NCBI GenBank assembly: GCA_965212595.1
Contig: CBDBVE010000020.1
Location: 1-64,000 of the forward strand
Source: Poritiphilus sp965212595
Lineage (GTDB): Bacteria > Bacteroidota > Bacteroidia > Flavobacteriales > Flavobacteriaceae
DNA length: 64,000 bases
Direction of reading: 5' to 3'
In this document: positions 37,428-46,770 of the stretch, in pieces
Numbering within the stretch: position 1 is the first letter of the stretch
Layout: each line of letters begins with the position of its first letter
Translations under genes and position numbers: made by a program
The notes under the pieces: model-generated
Database searches by the model: none
Seen by the model: the letters and a program-made list of their open reading frames with translations, nothing else
What the model was told of the DNA's origin: nothing

Positions 37428-38186
37428 TTATTCTAAAAGTAGTGATGCGACACCTTCATCATTGTAATCTTTTACCATACTTAAAAAGGCCGCCTCATAG
37501 TTTTTATTTACAATTACCCCAAACTTTTGGCGTTCTGTAAACTGATTTCTAAAACCGTATTCGTTGTTTTGATAATTAGTAAGTACCCTTTCGTTGTCCC
37601 CTATGAGGGTAAGCAAATTTGCATGTTGCAGGTTGCGAGGGTTTTTATGAAGCTCAGTTTTCTGTACCAGAATCTGAAAATTGTCCTGAATATAATCTAT
37701 AAGCAAGTAGTCTCCCTTAATTTTGCTATCCATAACAACATCGGCAAGTTCGTGCGAAATTTTGCCCGTGGTATGACTGTAGAATTTATAGGCACGTATT
37801 TTACCTAAAGCAATTTCCTCCAGGCAAAGGCGCTTAGGAAGCATACCTAACTTCTTTTTGGTAAGATCCGCGTATTTGACCACCCGGAAATTTTGGCCGT
37901 TATCCAGGCTAAAACTTTCAAAGTTTTTAAGTTTTAGTTTGATCTTATTTTTACTTTTCAGTCTCTTTCCCTTCTTTTGCCACTTGGCAAAGACTTTAGG
38001 TGTTATATAGGTAATATCTTCCTGAAAGCGTTGTGGATAGCGATAGTCAATCTGTATATAGGCTTCTATTTGCTTCTTTTTACTGATTTGGATCTTCCCT
38101 TTCTGGTATAATCCCTGGGCCTGGGCTCCCAGACTAAAAAACAATAACAGAGACAGGCTGATTAGCAGGCGGTTTAGGTTTTTCAT
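37428..38186 (-). CDS. Secreted protein of unknown function, 252 aa
   Basis: From ATG 38186 the protein begins with a signal peptide (MKNLNRLLISLSLLLFFSLG, cleaved after QAQ). The longer frame upstream has no natural start and is rejected. The mature part is very basic at first (KGKIQISKKKQIEA), then beta-rich and without Cys clusters. I recognise no domain; small basic secreted proteins like this are common in Flavobacteriaceae. It has its own terminator at 37373. Confidence 0.65.
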   Translation of the reverse strand: MKNLNRLLISLSLLLFFSLGAQAQGLYQKGKIQISKKKQIEAYIQIDYRYPQRFQEDITYITPKVFAKWQKKGKRLKSKNKIKLKLKNFESFSLDNGQNFRVVKYADLTKKKLGMLPKRLCLEEIALGKIRAYKFYSHTTGKISHELADVVMDSKIKGDYLLIDYIQDNFQILVQKTELHKNPRNLQHANLLTLIGDNERVLTNYQNNEYGFRNQFTERQKFGVIVNKNYEAAFLSMVKDYNDEGVASLLLE

Positions 38187-38444
38187 TATGGCGTTAATTT
38201 GGGTTGTAAGGCATAAACGCCAATTTTGCCAAAATATTCTGTGCCAGATAATTATAACTTTCAAAAGAGGAGATGGGCAGCATGGCACCTGGCAACTTGT
38301 TTCCACTAACTAAATGAAGGGAGGTTTTGAACGATACTGCCAAAAAAAGGCAATCATTTTGGGAGCCTTAGTATAATAGGAGAGCAATTGTAACAAAACA
38401 ATGGTTCAATCGTCGACTTGTAGCACTTAATTTTGATAACAATT

Positions 38445-39545
38445 ATGAAGCAATGGTTGTTTCTGGCGATTAGTCTCTTTGTACTTTATTGTCATCCTCA
38501 AAATACTGAGCAAGAAGTATTGGCATATCTCCTTAAGGAAATGAAGGAGCAAAAAATTCCGGGTTTACAAATTGCCGTAGTTAAAAACAACAAACTAATT
38601 CTTTCGGAGAATCTGGGATTGGCTAATGTCCCTTTTTCGGTAAAGGCAGACGAAAACACGCTTTTTTCCATTAATTCCATAGCCAAGGTTTTTGCCTCTA
38701 CGGCTATTATGCAATTGGCCGAAAAAGATGAATTCAACATTACAGACCCTATTTCGGAACATCTCAAAGGGCTTCCAGAAAATTGGAGGAAGATCACTAT
38801 AGAACAGTTACTTAGCCATACTTCCGGGCTTCCAGATATTGAAGATCCTCACGGAGAGGGTCTTATAGGAGGCAAAGAGCAAGACTCAGCCTGGATAGAG
38901 GTGCAAAAGTTGCCGCTGCAATTCAAGGCCGGTGAGAAATTCAATTACAATGCCACAAACTATTTGCTGATACAAAAACTTATTGAAAAATATGCCAAAT
39001 GCCCATTTGAGAATTTCGTTGAAAAGCATCAATTTGATATCGCGGAAATGGAGCGTACAAGCTTTGGTAACTCCTATGATATTGTCGAAAACAAAAGTCC
39101 AACTTATTCGTACTACCATCTTGACAAAGCCGTTGGAGACTATGTTAAAGGTGAGGAGCTATTAGAACTAAGTGAAGAATTTCCCGCAATGTTAAGGGCA
39201 GATGCCGGGGCTTTTAGTTCTGCCGGAGAAATCGCAAAATGGGTTATTGCCTTGCAGGCCGGCAAGTTGTTACAAGATAAAGCCAGTTTAGACATCATGT
39301 GGCGGCCTGTTAAGTTGAACGACGGAAGCTATGACGGGCTTGGGGGAATATTGAATGCTTACGCCCTGGGTTGGCCAGTAGTTGAAAGAGAAAAACATAG
39401 GGCCGTAATGCCTATAGGTGGAGGAAGAGCTGCCTTTGCAATATATCCTGAAGATGATTTGGCAATTGTGCTTTTAATGAATTTATCAGGTGTATATACC
39501 CATGAAATAGTCGACAATATTTCCAGATTTTATCTCTCAGATTAA
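38445..39545 (+). CDS. Secreted serine hydrolase (beta-lactamase class C fold)
   Basis: From ATG 38445 the 366-residue protein has a signal peptide (about 1-18) and one beta-lactamase-fold domain. SxxK is Ser78-I-A-Lys81 in FSINSIAKVFAS, the Tyr motif is in NYNATNYLL, and LLSHTSGLPDIE is the typical conserved loop. GGGRAAFAIYP late in the protein corresponds to the KTG region. Such proteins include D-alanyl-D-alanine peptidases and esterases; nothing indicates beta-lactam resistance. It stands alone. Confidence 0.87.
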   Translation: MKQWLFLAISLFVLYCHPQNTEQEVLAYLLKEMKEQKIPGLQIAVVKNNKLILSENLGLANVPFSVKADENTLFSINSIAKVFASTAIMQLAEKDEFNITDPISEHLKGLPENWRKITIEQLLSHTSGLPDIEDPHGEGLIGGKEQDSAWIEVQKLPLQFKAGEKFNYNATNYLLIQKLIEKYAKCPFENFVEKHQFDIAEMERTSFGNSYDIVENKSPTYSYYHLDKAVGDYVKGEELLELSEEFPAMLRADAGAFSSAGEIAKWVIALQAGKLLQDKASLDIMWRPVKLNDGSYDGLGGILNAYALGWPVVEREKHRAVMPIGGGRAAFAIYPEDDLAIVLLMNLSGVYTHEIVDNISRFYLSD

Positions 39546-39650
39546 GGAGAGCTGATTATTCATCCTATAAATTCATACCCGGTAATTAACCGCTGCCCTA
39601 AAACTTTTCCAGCCTCTCGTTGTTAGCAATAAGCATTATGAGTACTACAA

Positions 39651-39683
39651 AAAAAAGCCCTCCGAATATCGAAGGGCTTTCTT
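39651..39683 (-). terminator. Terminator between cspA-like gene and serine hydrolase
   Basis: AAGCCCT (39655-39661) and AGGGCTT (39673-39679), 7 bp with an 11-base loop. A tracts on the left and TTTCTT on the right make it usable in both directions; the minus direction ends the cold-shock gene at 39707. Confidence 0.75.
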
Positions 39684-39706
39684 AGCAAAATTTGAAAGTA
39701 TATAAC

Positions 39707-39898
39707 TTAGATAACTTTGACGTTTACTGCGTTTAATCCTTTTTTGCCTTGCTCCAAATCGAACTCAACTTGATCGCCTTCACGAACTTCGTCAATTAAT
39801 CCCGAAATGTGCACAAAGTGGTCTTTTTCGCTTCCTTCCTCAGTGATGAATCCGTAACCTTTACTGTCATTGAAGAATTTTACTGTTCCTTTACTCAT
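39707..39898 (-). CDS. cspA: CspA-family cold shock protein
   Basis: The 63-residue single cold-shock domain has GTVKFFNDSKGYGFI (RNP-1) and HFVHISGL (RNP-2). It is an RNA chaperone that melts structured mRNA. It is flanked by a clear terminator and a TTG/CACCTTTG promoter. The leader is only about 25 bases. The longer protein at 9284 has the same domain with a basic extension. Confidence 0.93.
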   Translation of the reverse strand: MSKGTVKFFNDSKGYGFITEEGSEKDHFVHISGLIDEVREGDQVEFDLEQGKKGLNAVNVKVI

Positions 39899-39929
39899 TG
39901 TATTTGTATTAAAAATTTACTATTAATTG

Positions 39930-39959
39930 CAAAGGTGACGTTATTATTCTAATTTTCAA
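39930..39959 (-). promoter_or_regulatory. Bacteroidota-type promoter of the cold shock gene
   Basis: On the minus strand TTG is followed after 19 bases by CACCTTTG, one mismatch from TAnnTTTG. The spacing fits the -33/-7 Bacteroidota promoter and the ATG follows after about 31 bases. Confidence 0.45.
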
Positions 39960-40146
39960 TTGTTTATTTGATTTTTTTTGAATTTTTACCCCAAAATTCT
40001 GATGTTTTAGCCACATAATTCCCTATTTACCCCTTGCTTTGGCTGTAAATCCTTTCTAAATATCAGACGTTTCGCAAATAGAATACCCATAAAAGGGTAT
40101 ATTTAGTATGCTGCTAAAAGCAGAATTTTAACTCAAATTTGCTGCT

Positions 40147-40710
40147 ATGAGTTATTTGGGCAATTTCTTTGTATCCATAGATCAGTTGGGAAATGTCATC
40201 GCTGGTGGTAACCCGGATAATACCATTTCATCACGGGTGGGCTATTACAACCAACACAATAATACTGCTGAGAAAGCACCAGTACAATGGCGTGTCTTCG
40301 AAAAGATTATCAACTTCACCTTTTATCCAATTGACGGAGAGGATCATTGCCATGAGGCTTTTCACAACGATGCCGGGGAAGAATTTGATGAAAACACCAA
40401 AAATGTACTGGTAGCCTTATTGGCAGCAATAATCATTATCCCCAGTTGCGTTGTTATTGCGATTTTACTGTATACCCTATATGCTTTCGGAATTGTTTCT
40501 CCCAAAAACATTGACCGCAACAAAAATATCAGAAAGCGGCTCAAACTGTCACAGGCAAAACTGGAAGGTACTTTGCACGAGCTTAATGAGCATAAAGTTG
40601 AAATCACTGCTGAACTCAAATCTGATGCAGATGAAACAGTGCAGGTTGCACAGACCGTAGCGCAGAAAATTCATGGCATGCTAAACTTACGTGATAAGCT
40701 TAAAGATTGA
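40147..40710 (+). CDS. Membrane protein of unknown function, 187 aa
   Basis: The protein starts with a soluble region containing SIDQLGNVIAGGNPDNTISS and DGEDHCHEAFHNDAG, has one or two membrane helices at about 84-118, and ends in a charged coiled-coil tail (RKRLKLSQAKLEGTLHELNE). I recall similar small proteins in Bacteroidota annotated as hypothetical, often phage-like, but cannot name a family. HCHEAFH could bind metal. It converges on the S41 protease gene with 10 bases between stops. Confidence 0.65.
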   Translation: MSYLGNFFVSIDQLGNVIAGGNPDNTISSRVGYYNQHNNTAEKAPVQWRVFEKIINFTFYPIDGEDHCHEAFHNDAGEEFDENTKNVLVALLAAIIIIPSCVVIAILLYTLYAFGIVSPKNIDRNKNIRKRLKLSQAKLEGTLHELNEHKVEITAELKSDADETVQVAQTVAQKIHGMLNLRDKLKD

Positions 40711-40720
40711 CCAACCGGGC

Positions 40721-42007
40721 TCACCGGTTTAACCCGAGATATTCAAAGATGGCCTCCAAAGCCGGGTCCTGATTCCTCATATATTGCATTGCCGTTAGCT
40801 CAGCCGGTATGTCTGGAGCGATCCATGGCCGGTTATCATCAGCACTTTTGCCACCCTGCCAATACCTGTTAGAAATACTTCCACTAAGCTTGGAGTTAGA
40901 CAGAACAAACAAATTGTCTTCCCCATAAAAGTTGGGCCTGGAACCCGTAGGTTCTCCTACAAAGAGGGTTTGGGTGTTATTTTCTAAATCTGACGATAAG
41001 TTCATTGCCGCTGAAAAGGTGCGACGACCAATGATGGTAAATAAGTGCCCTTTCTTATTAATCTTCTCATTCTTACTCAGTGGTTCTACCAGGTGTTTGT
41101 TTAAAACATTATTACCACCGTTATTAAGCCTTATATCAATAATGAGTGCTGTAACTTCTTCACTGTTGATAAAATTCATGAGCTCTTTGCAAAATGTTTT
41201 AAGGTCTTGTTCGTCTTTATTCCGAACTTGGTTGAACTGAAAATAAACGACTTTCTGGGCTTCTAAATATTCATACCAGTAATAGTTGTCAGGATCTTTG
41301 GTCCACAGTAGGTTCTGCCCCTTTCGCATGTCTGTCCACTGCTCAGGAACAAACCTGCTCATAGGGTCTTTGGTTAGTATACCAGACTTTAAAACCGTAT
41401 TTTTTAATTCACCATCTGGTGTTTCAAGTACAAAGTCTATAGTATCGCGATCCTGGACAGCGCCTATGAGCTGATAAATATCTGCAAAGCCTAAGGCAAT
41501 TGGCAATATCCACTTTACTTGCATCTGATTGTCTCTTGCTATGTATGGTATGCTGGCATCTATCACTTGCTGAATGTCCATTGCTCCTACTTTTAACACC
41601 TTGCACCCTACCAGTGATGCATAGCTGGTTTCAGCGCCTCGTATGTAAAGGTCTTCCTCAAAGAAATAGAATTCCAGGGGCAGCGCTGTGAATCCATACT
41701 GCCCTTCCATGGGAGGATATAATACAGTATGCCCATCCCCTATTTTTGCCATTAATTCCATAAACGCGCCAATTACCTCTAAGTTGGTCATTGTGGGTAT
41801 GGCTTCATAGATTTCATAAACCTTTTCCTTCCAGGCTTCTTCATTTATAGTATGGCCATAATTAAGGTGCTCTGTTTCGATGAGTTTTACGAGCTGAGCA
41901 AAGTCTTGCTGCCATTTTTGATTTCGTTCCTGCTGGGCCTCGGTGGAATCCTGGCCTATCGCACATATATGAACAATTATAAGTAATCCGCCAATTAGCT
42001 TTTTCAT
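40721..42007 (-). CDS. S41-family (tricorn/CtpA-like) secreted peptidase
   Basis: The 428-residue protein has a signal peptide (about 1-18) and a helical N-terminal part (30-90). The S41 core (about 190-420) has VTALIIDIRLNNGGNNVLNK and the catalytic Ser in GRRTFSAAMNLS, with LFVGEPTGSRPNFYGE after it. The N-terminal PDZ seen in CtpA is not evident. It belongs to the S41 group common in Bacteroidota, with unknown peptide substrates. It lies just downstream of an AraC-type membrane regulator on the same strand (58 bases). Confidence 0.87.
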   Translation of the reverse strand: MKKLIGGLLIIVHICAIGQDSTEAQQERNQKWQQDFAQLVKLIETEHLNYGHTINEEAWKEKVYEIYEAIPTMTNLEVIGAFMELMAKIGDGHTVLYPPMEGQYGFTALPLEFYFFEEDLYIRGAETSYASLVGCKVLKVGAMDIQQVIDASIPYIARDNQMQVKWILPIALGFADIYQLIGAVQDRDTIDFVLETPDGELKNTVLKSGILTKDPMSRFVPEQWTDMRKGQNLLWTKDPDNYYWYEYLEAQKVVYFQFNQVRNKDEQDLKTFCKELMNFINSEEVTALIIDIRLNNGGNNVLNKHLVEPLSKNEKINKKGHLFTIIGRRTFSAAMNLSSDLENNTQTLFVGEPTGSRPNFYGEDNLFVLSNSKLSGSISNRYWQGGKSADDNRPWIAPDIPAELTAMQYMRNQDPALEAIFEYLGLNR

Positions 42008-42064
42008 ATCACAAAAGTTTAAGTATATGCAACTAAAGTAGCGTGAAAGAGGCTGCGGGTCGAC

Positions 42065-43180
42065 TTAAAAGGTAGGTTGAGACCTATATTTTCTCTTGTA
42101 TTCTGATGGGGTAAGGCCTTCGCTTTGTTTGAAGATCCTGTTAAAAGAGGCCTTGCTTTGAAATCCTGCTTCAAAAGCAAGCGCAAGCAGGGTCTTTTTG
42201 TCTTCGTGGCTATCGCGTAATTTAGACTTTACTTCCCTCAAACGATATTCGTTTAAAAGCCCGTGAAAACTTTTGCCAAGGCGTTCATTAATTAACTGTG
42301 AGAGCAGGTTTGGAGAGATCCGCAATTTTTGAGCAAGTTCTGGCAGGCTTAATTTGTGATCTAAAAAAGGTTTTTCCTTTTCTAAAAGTTGAAGTAGTTG
42401 ATCCTGCAATACTATACTTTGTTCCGGTGGCAGGGTAGATTTTCTATATTTAAAAAACCGTGACCGCGTACGAATCACGAGAAACAGGCCCGGTTCATAA
42501 AGAATGGAGAAGCTTAGGTAGTATACAAAACCAACTGTTAGTATTACAGCGATATAATCTGAGTCGAGAGGAAGACGAATCCCAAAAAACATAAGCCAAA
42601 AACTAAAGAAACTAATGAATGAAATTATAACAAACGGCCATACCAGTCTATTAAAGAAGGTTCTTTTGGTATAATAGGCCAAGCTGGTCTCATTGAACCT
42701 GTAAGAAAAATAAATTATGATGCTAGATCCCATATAAATGACCCAGATAAGTGTTTTATAGGCTACAAAAAGACCTATGACATCGGAAATATGCGAAAAG
42801 GTTCCGGGTTCAGAAGTGGCTTCTCCTCCAAGGGTTGAATTAATCCAGATTAGGCCAATAATAAATGGAAGTAAATGCCAAAAATCTCTTTTATAAAATC
42901 GATCTTTTTTACCCAGAATGAACAAGCTAATCCACCAAATTAAAACAATCAACAAGAGGTCTACTAATATGGTAATTTCCAGCAGGCCTCCGAACACTTG
43001 TTCGTAGTCATAGAGATCAAAGAGTTCCGATGCTATTATCAAAGAGGTGAATAATAGGGTAACACCTGTGAGTTTAGAAATGTATTTATCGGCCCCGGGA
43101 TAGATAAGTAATACGGTTCCCAGGATTAGCGACTGAAACAATCCCACCCCCATAAGAAACTTTAAAAGAACAGTATTCAT
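42065..43180 (-). CDS. Membrane-bound AraC-family regulator
   Basis: The 371-residue protein has seven or so hydrophobic helices in the first about 240 residues and a C-terminal AraC HTH (about 270-365: LSLPELAQKLRISPNLLSQL, AFEAGFQSKASFNRIFKQ). It is a one-component regulator anchored in the inner membrane; the signal is unknown. The S41 protease gene directly downstream may be its target or operon partner. Confidence 0.88.
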   Translation of the reverse strand: MNTVLLKFLMGVGLFQSLILGTVLLIYPGADKYISKLTGVTLLFTSLIIASELFDLYDYEQVFGGLLEITILVDLLLIVLIWWISLFILGKKDRFYKRDFWHLLPFIIGLIWINSTLGGEATSEPGTFSHISDVIGLFVAYKTLIWVIYMGSSIIIYFSYRFNETSLAYYTKRTFFNRLVWPFVIISFISFFSFWLMFFGIRLPLDSDYIAVILTVGFVYYLSFSILYEPGLFLVIRTRSRFFKYRKSTLPPEQSIVLQDQLLQLLEKEKPFLDHKLSLPELAQKLRISPNLLSQLINERLGKSFHGLLNEYRLREVKSKLRDSHEDKKTLLALAFEAGFQSKASFNRIFKQSEGLTPSEYKRKYRSQPTF

Positions 43181-43331
43181 AGACCTGGTAACAAAGTGGA
43201 TTGACTTTTAGTAAAGACCTGGGAATTTCTGGATTGTTACAATATTTCTCCCTTTTTTACTTGACTTTAGGTGGTATTAGGACTAAGCGTTGTATAATAA
43301 ATGCAAAAAAAGGGCACAAGGCCCCCTATAA

Positions 43332-43460
43332 TTAATTCTTAGTAACTTTTAAAATACTTCCCTCACTTGAGGTGATGTATAAGTTGCCGCTAAGGTCCTG
43401 GCATATTCCATTTGGGTAGTCTAATTCGTCTATGATTATCTTTTCATCATTCCCTCTCCT
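43332..43460 (-). pseudogene. C-terminal remnant of an NHL/SMP-30-like beta-propeller protein
   Basis: A minus-strand open stretch of about 42 codons without start reads ELDYPNGICQDLSGNLYITS and then SEGSILKVTKN-stop. This is a propeller-blade end as in gluconolactonase/SMP-30 or NHL proteins. The rest of the gene is missing upstream, where the sequence runs into stops and then the LytTR regulator gene. It indicates a deletion in this place. Confidence 0.5.
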
Positions 43461-43506
43461 TTAATATGATCTTTACAGTATTTCGTAAAGCCTCGGCTCA
43501 AGTTTC

Positions 43507-44256
43507 TCAACGATTCATCCAGTCTTTAAAGTCGGCAGCTCTCTGTCTGCTTACTATAAATTCTTGATCTCTAGGCTGTAATACAGCTAATTTTAAGCGA
43601 TGGTTAAAATACTTTGTAATTTTCCTAATGGCAGTTTTGGAGATGATCTGTCCTCGATTGATTCTGTAAAAGAGGCCAGGATCTAAGGAATGGTAAAGTT
43701 CGTCTATGGTTTCTTCAATGATTACACGTCGGTCTATGGTTACACCAAAAGTCATACTGTCCTTAGAATAGGCATATAGCAACTCTTCAATGCGTATCTG
43801 CACAAAACCATCGCCTTCCTTTACCAGAATACCTACTCGCTTTGGAGCTTTTACCGTATTTAATAACTTTTTTAGGGTTTCACTGTCTACCGCAGGTTGT
43901 TTGTTAGACTTTACAAACTTGTTCAGTGCACTTTGCAGATCTGCCCGCTGTACGGGCTTTAAAAGATAATCTACGCTGTTTACCTTAAAGGCCTGTATTG
44001 CATACTGATCAAAGGCAGTGGTAAAGATAATGGGGCTATTAACCTCTACTTTTTGAAAGATCTCAAAGCTTAGGCCGTCTGCCAATTGAATGTCCATAAA
44101 AACCAGGTCAGGGCCGGAATTATTCTGGAACCAAAGTACTGCTTCTTCGACAGAATCGATAATGCCCGCCAAGTTATAGTCAAACCCACATTCCTGTAGT
44201 ATGTTTTGCAGCTGATTTGCTGCACGGGCTTCATCTTCAATGATAAGAATTTTCAT
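43507..44256 (-). CDS. LytTR-family response regulator
   Basis: The 249-residue regulator has a receiver domain with Glu7/Asp8, Asp55 (VFMDIQLADG) as phospho-acceptor and Lys in YLLKPVQR, and a LytTR DNA-binding domain (about 140-248: LLYAYSKDSMTFGV, FYRINRGQIIS). It overlaps the upstream kinase gene by 4 bases and is the last gene of a four-gene operon. Confidence 0.92.
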   Translation of the reverse strand: MKILIIEDEARAANQLQNILQECGFDYNLAGIIDSVEEAVLWFQNNSGPDLVFMDIQLADGLSFEIFQKVEVNSPIIFTTAFDQYAIQAFKVNSVDYLLKPVQRADLQSALNKFVKSNKQPAVDSETLKKLLNTVKAPKRVGILVKEGDGFVQIRIEELLYAYSKDSMTFGVTIDRRVIIEETIDELYHSLDPGLFYRINRGQIISKTAIRKITKYFNHRLKLAVLQPRDQEFIVSRQRAADFKDWMNR

Positions 44257-45326
44257 AAAAAGTTGTTTTTATCCGAAGCTGTTATTAATGGAAGGCTCAC
44301 CTTGAAATTTCCCTGGTTTTTTTCAATGAGCATGGGCTCATCGGAAATTAGGCTATATCGGCGTTCTATATTCTTAAGTCCTAACTTGGTGGTGGGTAAT
44401 TGGGTAGACTTTGGGGCTAGTTTATTTTCAATCACTATATGGTTTTCCTCAATCTTCACGATTATAGACAGCGGTTTTGCCTTTGATATTACATTGTGCT
44501 TCACCGCGTTTTCCAATAAATTCTGCAAACTCATAGGTACGATCATTTTATCCAAATAAACATCAGGAATGTCCCAATTTACTTTGAGGTTCTTGCCAAA
44601 ACGCTCTTTTTGAATATGGATGTAGGCCCGGGCAAACTTGAGCTCATCAGCAAGCGAAATCAGGTGTACATTTCCCGAATCTAAAATAAACCTATACACC
44701 TCGGCAAGACGGTTGACAAATTCTTTGGCATCTTCTTTAGTGTTTTGATCTATGATGTCTCTTAAGGTGTTTAGGCTATTAAAGAAAAAATGCGGCTGGG
44801 CCTGATTGCGAAGGGTATCTAACTGTGCCTGTACAATTGCTTGCTTGGCTTGTTCTTCTTCTCGTATAGATTTCTTTAGCCTTGAATAGTGATAAATGGC
44901 CTCGTAAATTGCCATAGTCATAGTACTAATTAAAATAATCGGTAAAATTATTCTTTGACGTACCGGATGATTATAAGTGCCTCCAAAAACTTCATTTAAA
45001 ATCAATACTCCAATACGGTCTACTATCATTACGGTTGCAACAATGGTCAGAAAGAAGAGTAAATTGCGCTTTAGATCGTCGCTCAGAGCAGGATATTTTT
45101 TTCTCAAAGCAATTAAAATTGCTCGCATTATAAACCAGTTGGTTGTAGAGAAGCCCAGAGATACACTCCAGATAACCACGGCTTTCATAAAAGGAAACCT
45201 TCCAAATGAGTTGCCAGAAAAAAGAAAGTCTGTGACAAAGCTGAGCAATAAAATACCCACAAGGATAAACCAGGTATCGTTAAACCCAAGGTACTTAATG
45301 CGTTTCTCCTTGTTGAATATCTTCAT
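44253..45326 (-). CDS. LytS/YehU-type sensor histidine kinase
   Basis: From ATG 45326 the 357-residue kinase has four hydrophobic helices (about 18-145) and the His_kinase domain with QAQPHFFFNSLNTLRDI (His179) followed by an HATPase part (MSLQNLLENAVKHNVI, LGLKNIERRYSL). It partners the overlapping LytTR regulator. The two membrane proteins encoded upstream in the same operon could sense or modulate the signal. Confidence 0.9.
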   Translation of the reverse strand: MKIFNKEKRIKYLGFNDTWFILVGILLLSFVTDFLFSGNSFGRFPFMKAVVIWSVSLGFSTTNWFIMRAILIALRKKYPALSDDLKRNLLFFLTIVATVMIVDRIGVLILNEVFGGTYNHPVRQRIILPIILISTMTMAIYEAIYHYSRLKKSIREEEQAKQAIVQAQLDTLRNQAQPHFFFNSLNTLRDIIDQNTKEDAKEFVNRLAEVYRFILDSGNVHLISLADELKFARAYIHIQKERFGKNLKVNWDIPDVYLDKMIVPMSLQNLLENAVKHNVISKAKPLSIIVKIEENHIVIENKLAPKSTQLPTTKLGLKNIERRYSLISDEPMLIEKNQGNFKVSLPLITASDKNNFL

Positions 45327-45336
45327 TGACAATTGC

Positions 45337-46137
45337 TTAGAACTTCACCAACGGCATTCCTTGTTGGGCCTGGTAAAAAGTAAAGCCAATCCAGAAGGCA
45401 TAAAGTAACCCAAAAGCAATTACTATCAGAGTTTGTGACTTATTAGCGATCTTGAATTTTTTAGAAATTACCAGTGCGAATAAAGGGATTATTTGGATGC
45501 CATGCAATCCAAAAAAATGCGCTACCCTTAAATCTCCCGCTACGGTGCTCCAATTAAGTACAGGAAGACCCGCTCCCCCATCAGCCACCCCCACATTGTG
45601 ACCCATTTGACCAATCATTTGGCCGCCTACCCAACTGCCAAATAAAACTATTATCCAGCCAATTAAAATAGCCCATTGTAAAGATCTTGTAGTCTTTAGC
45701 CTAAGCCTTATCGTTTCTATGATATAAAATACCATGGTAAGTACTACAATACCAATGAGTATACCCATACTGGCAAAAAGCAGCCCATCGAACAGGCTAG
45801 ATTGGTTGTAATGAGATTGCACCCCTCTGGTAGCCTGAAATACGATGACCACTATTTCTAAAAGCAACGTCCAGGATATAATATTATTTATGATGTTCTT
45901 CTTTCTTCTTGAAAAGGGATATAATGTAACCAGAAAGCCAACGGTAAGAAGATATATACCTCCAGAGAGGGTAAACTTTAAAGGTTTTATCCAAACATTG
46001 ACGCCCATTAAAGTACGCTCGTCAAAAGCTAACCCCAACAAGCAGCCCAGGGCAAGTATAAAATGCAGCACGACAATTCCGTGAAGTATCGGGCTTTCTC
46101 TTTTTACGGTAGCAAATACATTTCTCAGAGACTTCAT
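45337..46137 (-). CDS. Polytopic membrane protein of unknown function, 266 aa
   Basis: The protein has about seven transmembrane helices. A conserved-looking segment in the last third is RVAHFFGLHGIQIIP, and SWVGGQMIGQMGHNVGVADG precedes it. I do not know the family. The gene overlaps its upstream neighbour by 4 bases and is followed 10 bases later by the histidine kinase, so it is part of the operon and may act with the kinase. Confidence 0.75.
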   Translation of the reverse strand: MKSLRNVFATVKRESPILHGIVVLHFILALGCLLGLAFDERTLMGVNVWIKPLKFTLSGGIYLLTVGFLVTLYPFSRRKKNIINNIISWTLLLEIVVIVFQATRGVQSHYNQSSLFDGLLFASMGILIGIVVLTMVFYIIETIRLRLKTTRSLQWAILIGWIIVLFGSWVGGQMIGQMGHNVGVADGGAGLPVLNWSTVAGDLRVAHFFGLHGIQIIPLFALVISKKFKIANKSQTLIVIAFGLLYAFWIGFTFYQAQQGMPLVKF

Positions 46138-46556
46138 GATTGCTTTAGTTTAGTTGTTCTTAACAAAAGGAATAGCAAAAAGCCTACTGGCCCCAACATA
46201 AAAGTCGCAAAAAGGCAAGGGGCCATAAGGATTGGATGAATGCCAAGGTTTTTATTTTGGTCTAACATCCACATACCCACAAGCAGATCGAAAGCCAGGT
46301 AATGTACCCACCCGGCCAGGACAGCGTTTTCTGCCGTAAATAGCTTCATAACCGCTTCCAGGCTACCAAAGTCTAAGCCACCGCCACTCTGAATGGAGAG
46401 GAGGATATAAGTGGCGTACACCAGTGAGAGCAAAATTGGGATTACTTTAAAATCTATTAAAAGGCGGGTTACTTTCCATTTGGGTAAGACAATCATCAAG
46501 ACCCACATGGGCATGACAATTAAATTAGCTATAGAGAAAACAGCTGATGGTGTCAT
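46134..46556 (-). CDS. ABA4-like membrane protein
   Basis: The 140-residue protein with four helices fits the ABA4-like/DUF4281 family: start FSIANLIVMPMWVLMIVLP, centre AVLAGWVHYLAFDLLVGMWM and end GPVGFLLFLLLR. In plants ABA4 takes part in neoxanthin synthesis; the bacterial role is unknown. It is the first gene of the operon with the 266-residue membrane protein and the LytS/LytTR pair. Confidence 0.82.
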   Translation of the reverse strand: MTPSAVFSIANLIVMPMWVLMIVLPKWKVTRLLIDFKVIPILLSLVYATYILLSIQSGGGLDFGSLEAVMKLFTAENAVLAGWVHYLAFDLLVGMWMLDQNKNLGIHPILMAPCLFATFMLGPVGFLLFLLLRTTKLKQS

Positions 46557-46770
46557 TCGTATTGGTTTTATAGTTTAACATAAACCAAAGTTGCTAACAA
46601 AACCAGAGAAAAGAAAGTACTTATGTGTTGAAACGTCGTATTTACTATTTGAACGGAGACAATTCTATTGAGTAGTGCCAATATAAGGCGCTTCCAGAGC
46701 CTCGGTCTTGGCATATCGGGCATTACTCTATTGTTTAATGCAGTTTAATGTTTAGACCCCTGATAGCGAA

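Noticed and set aside
43300..43330. Terminator GGGC...GCCC near an A tract
   Set aside because: The stem is only four base pairs and the loop is uncertain.
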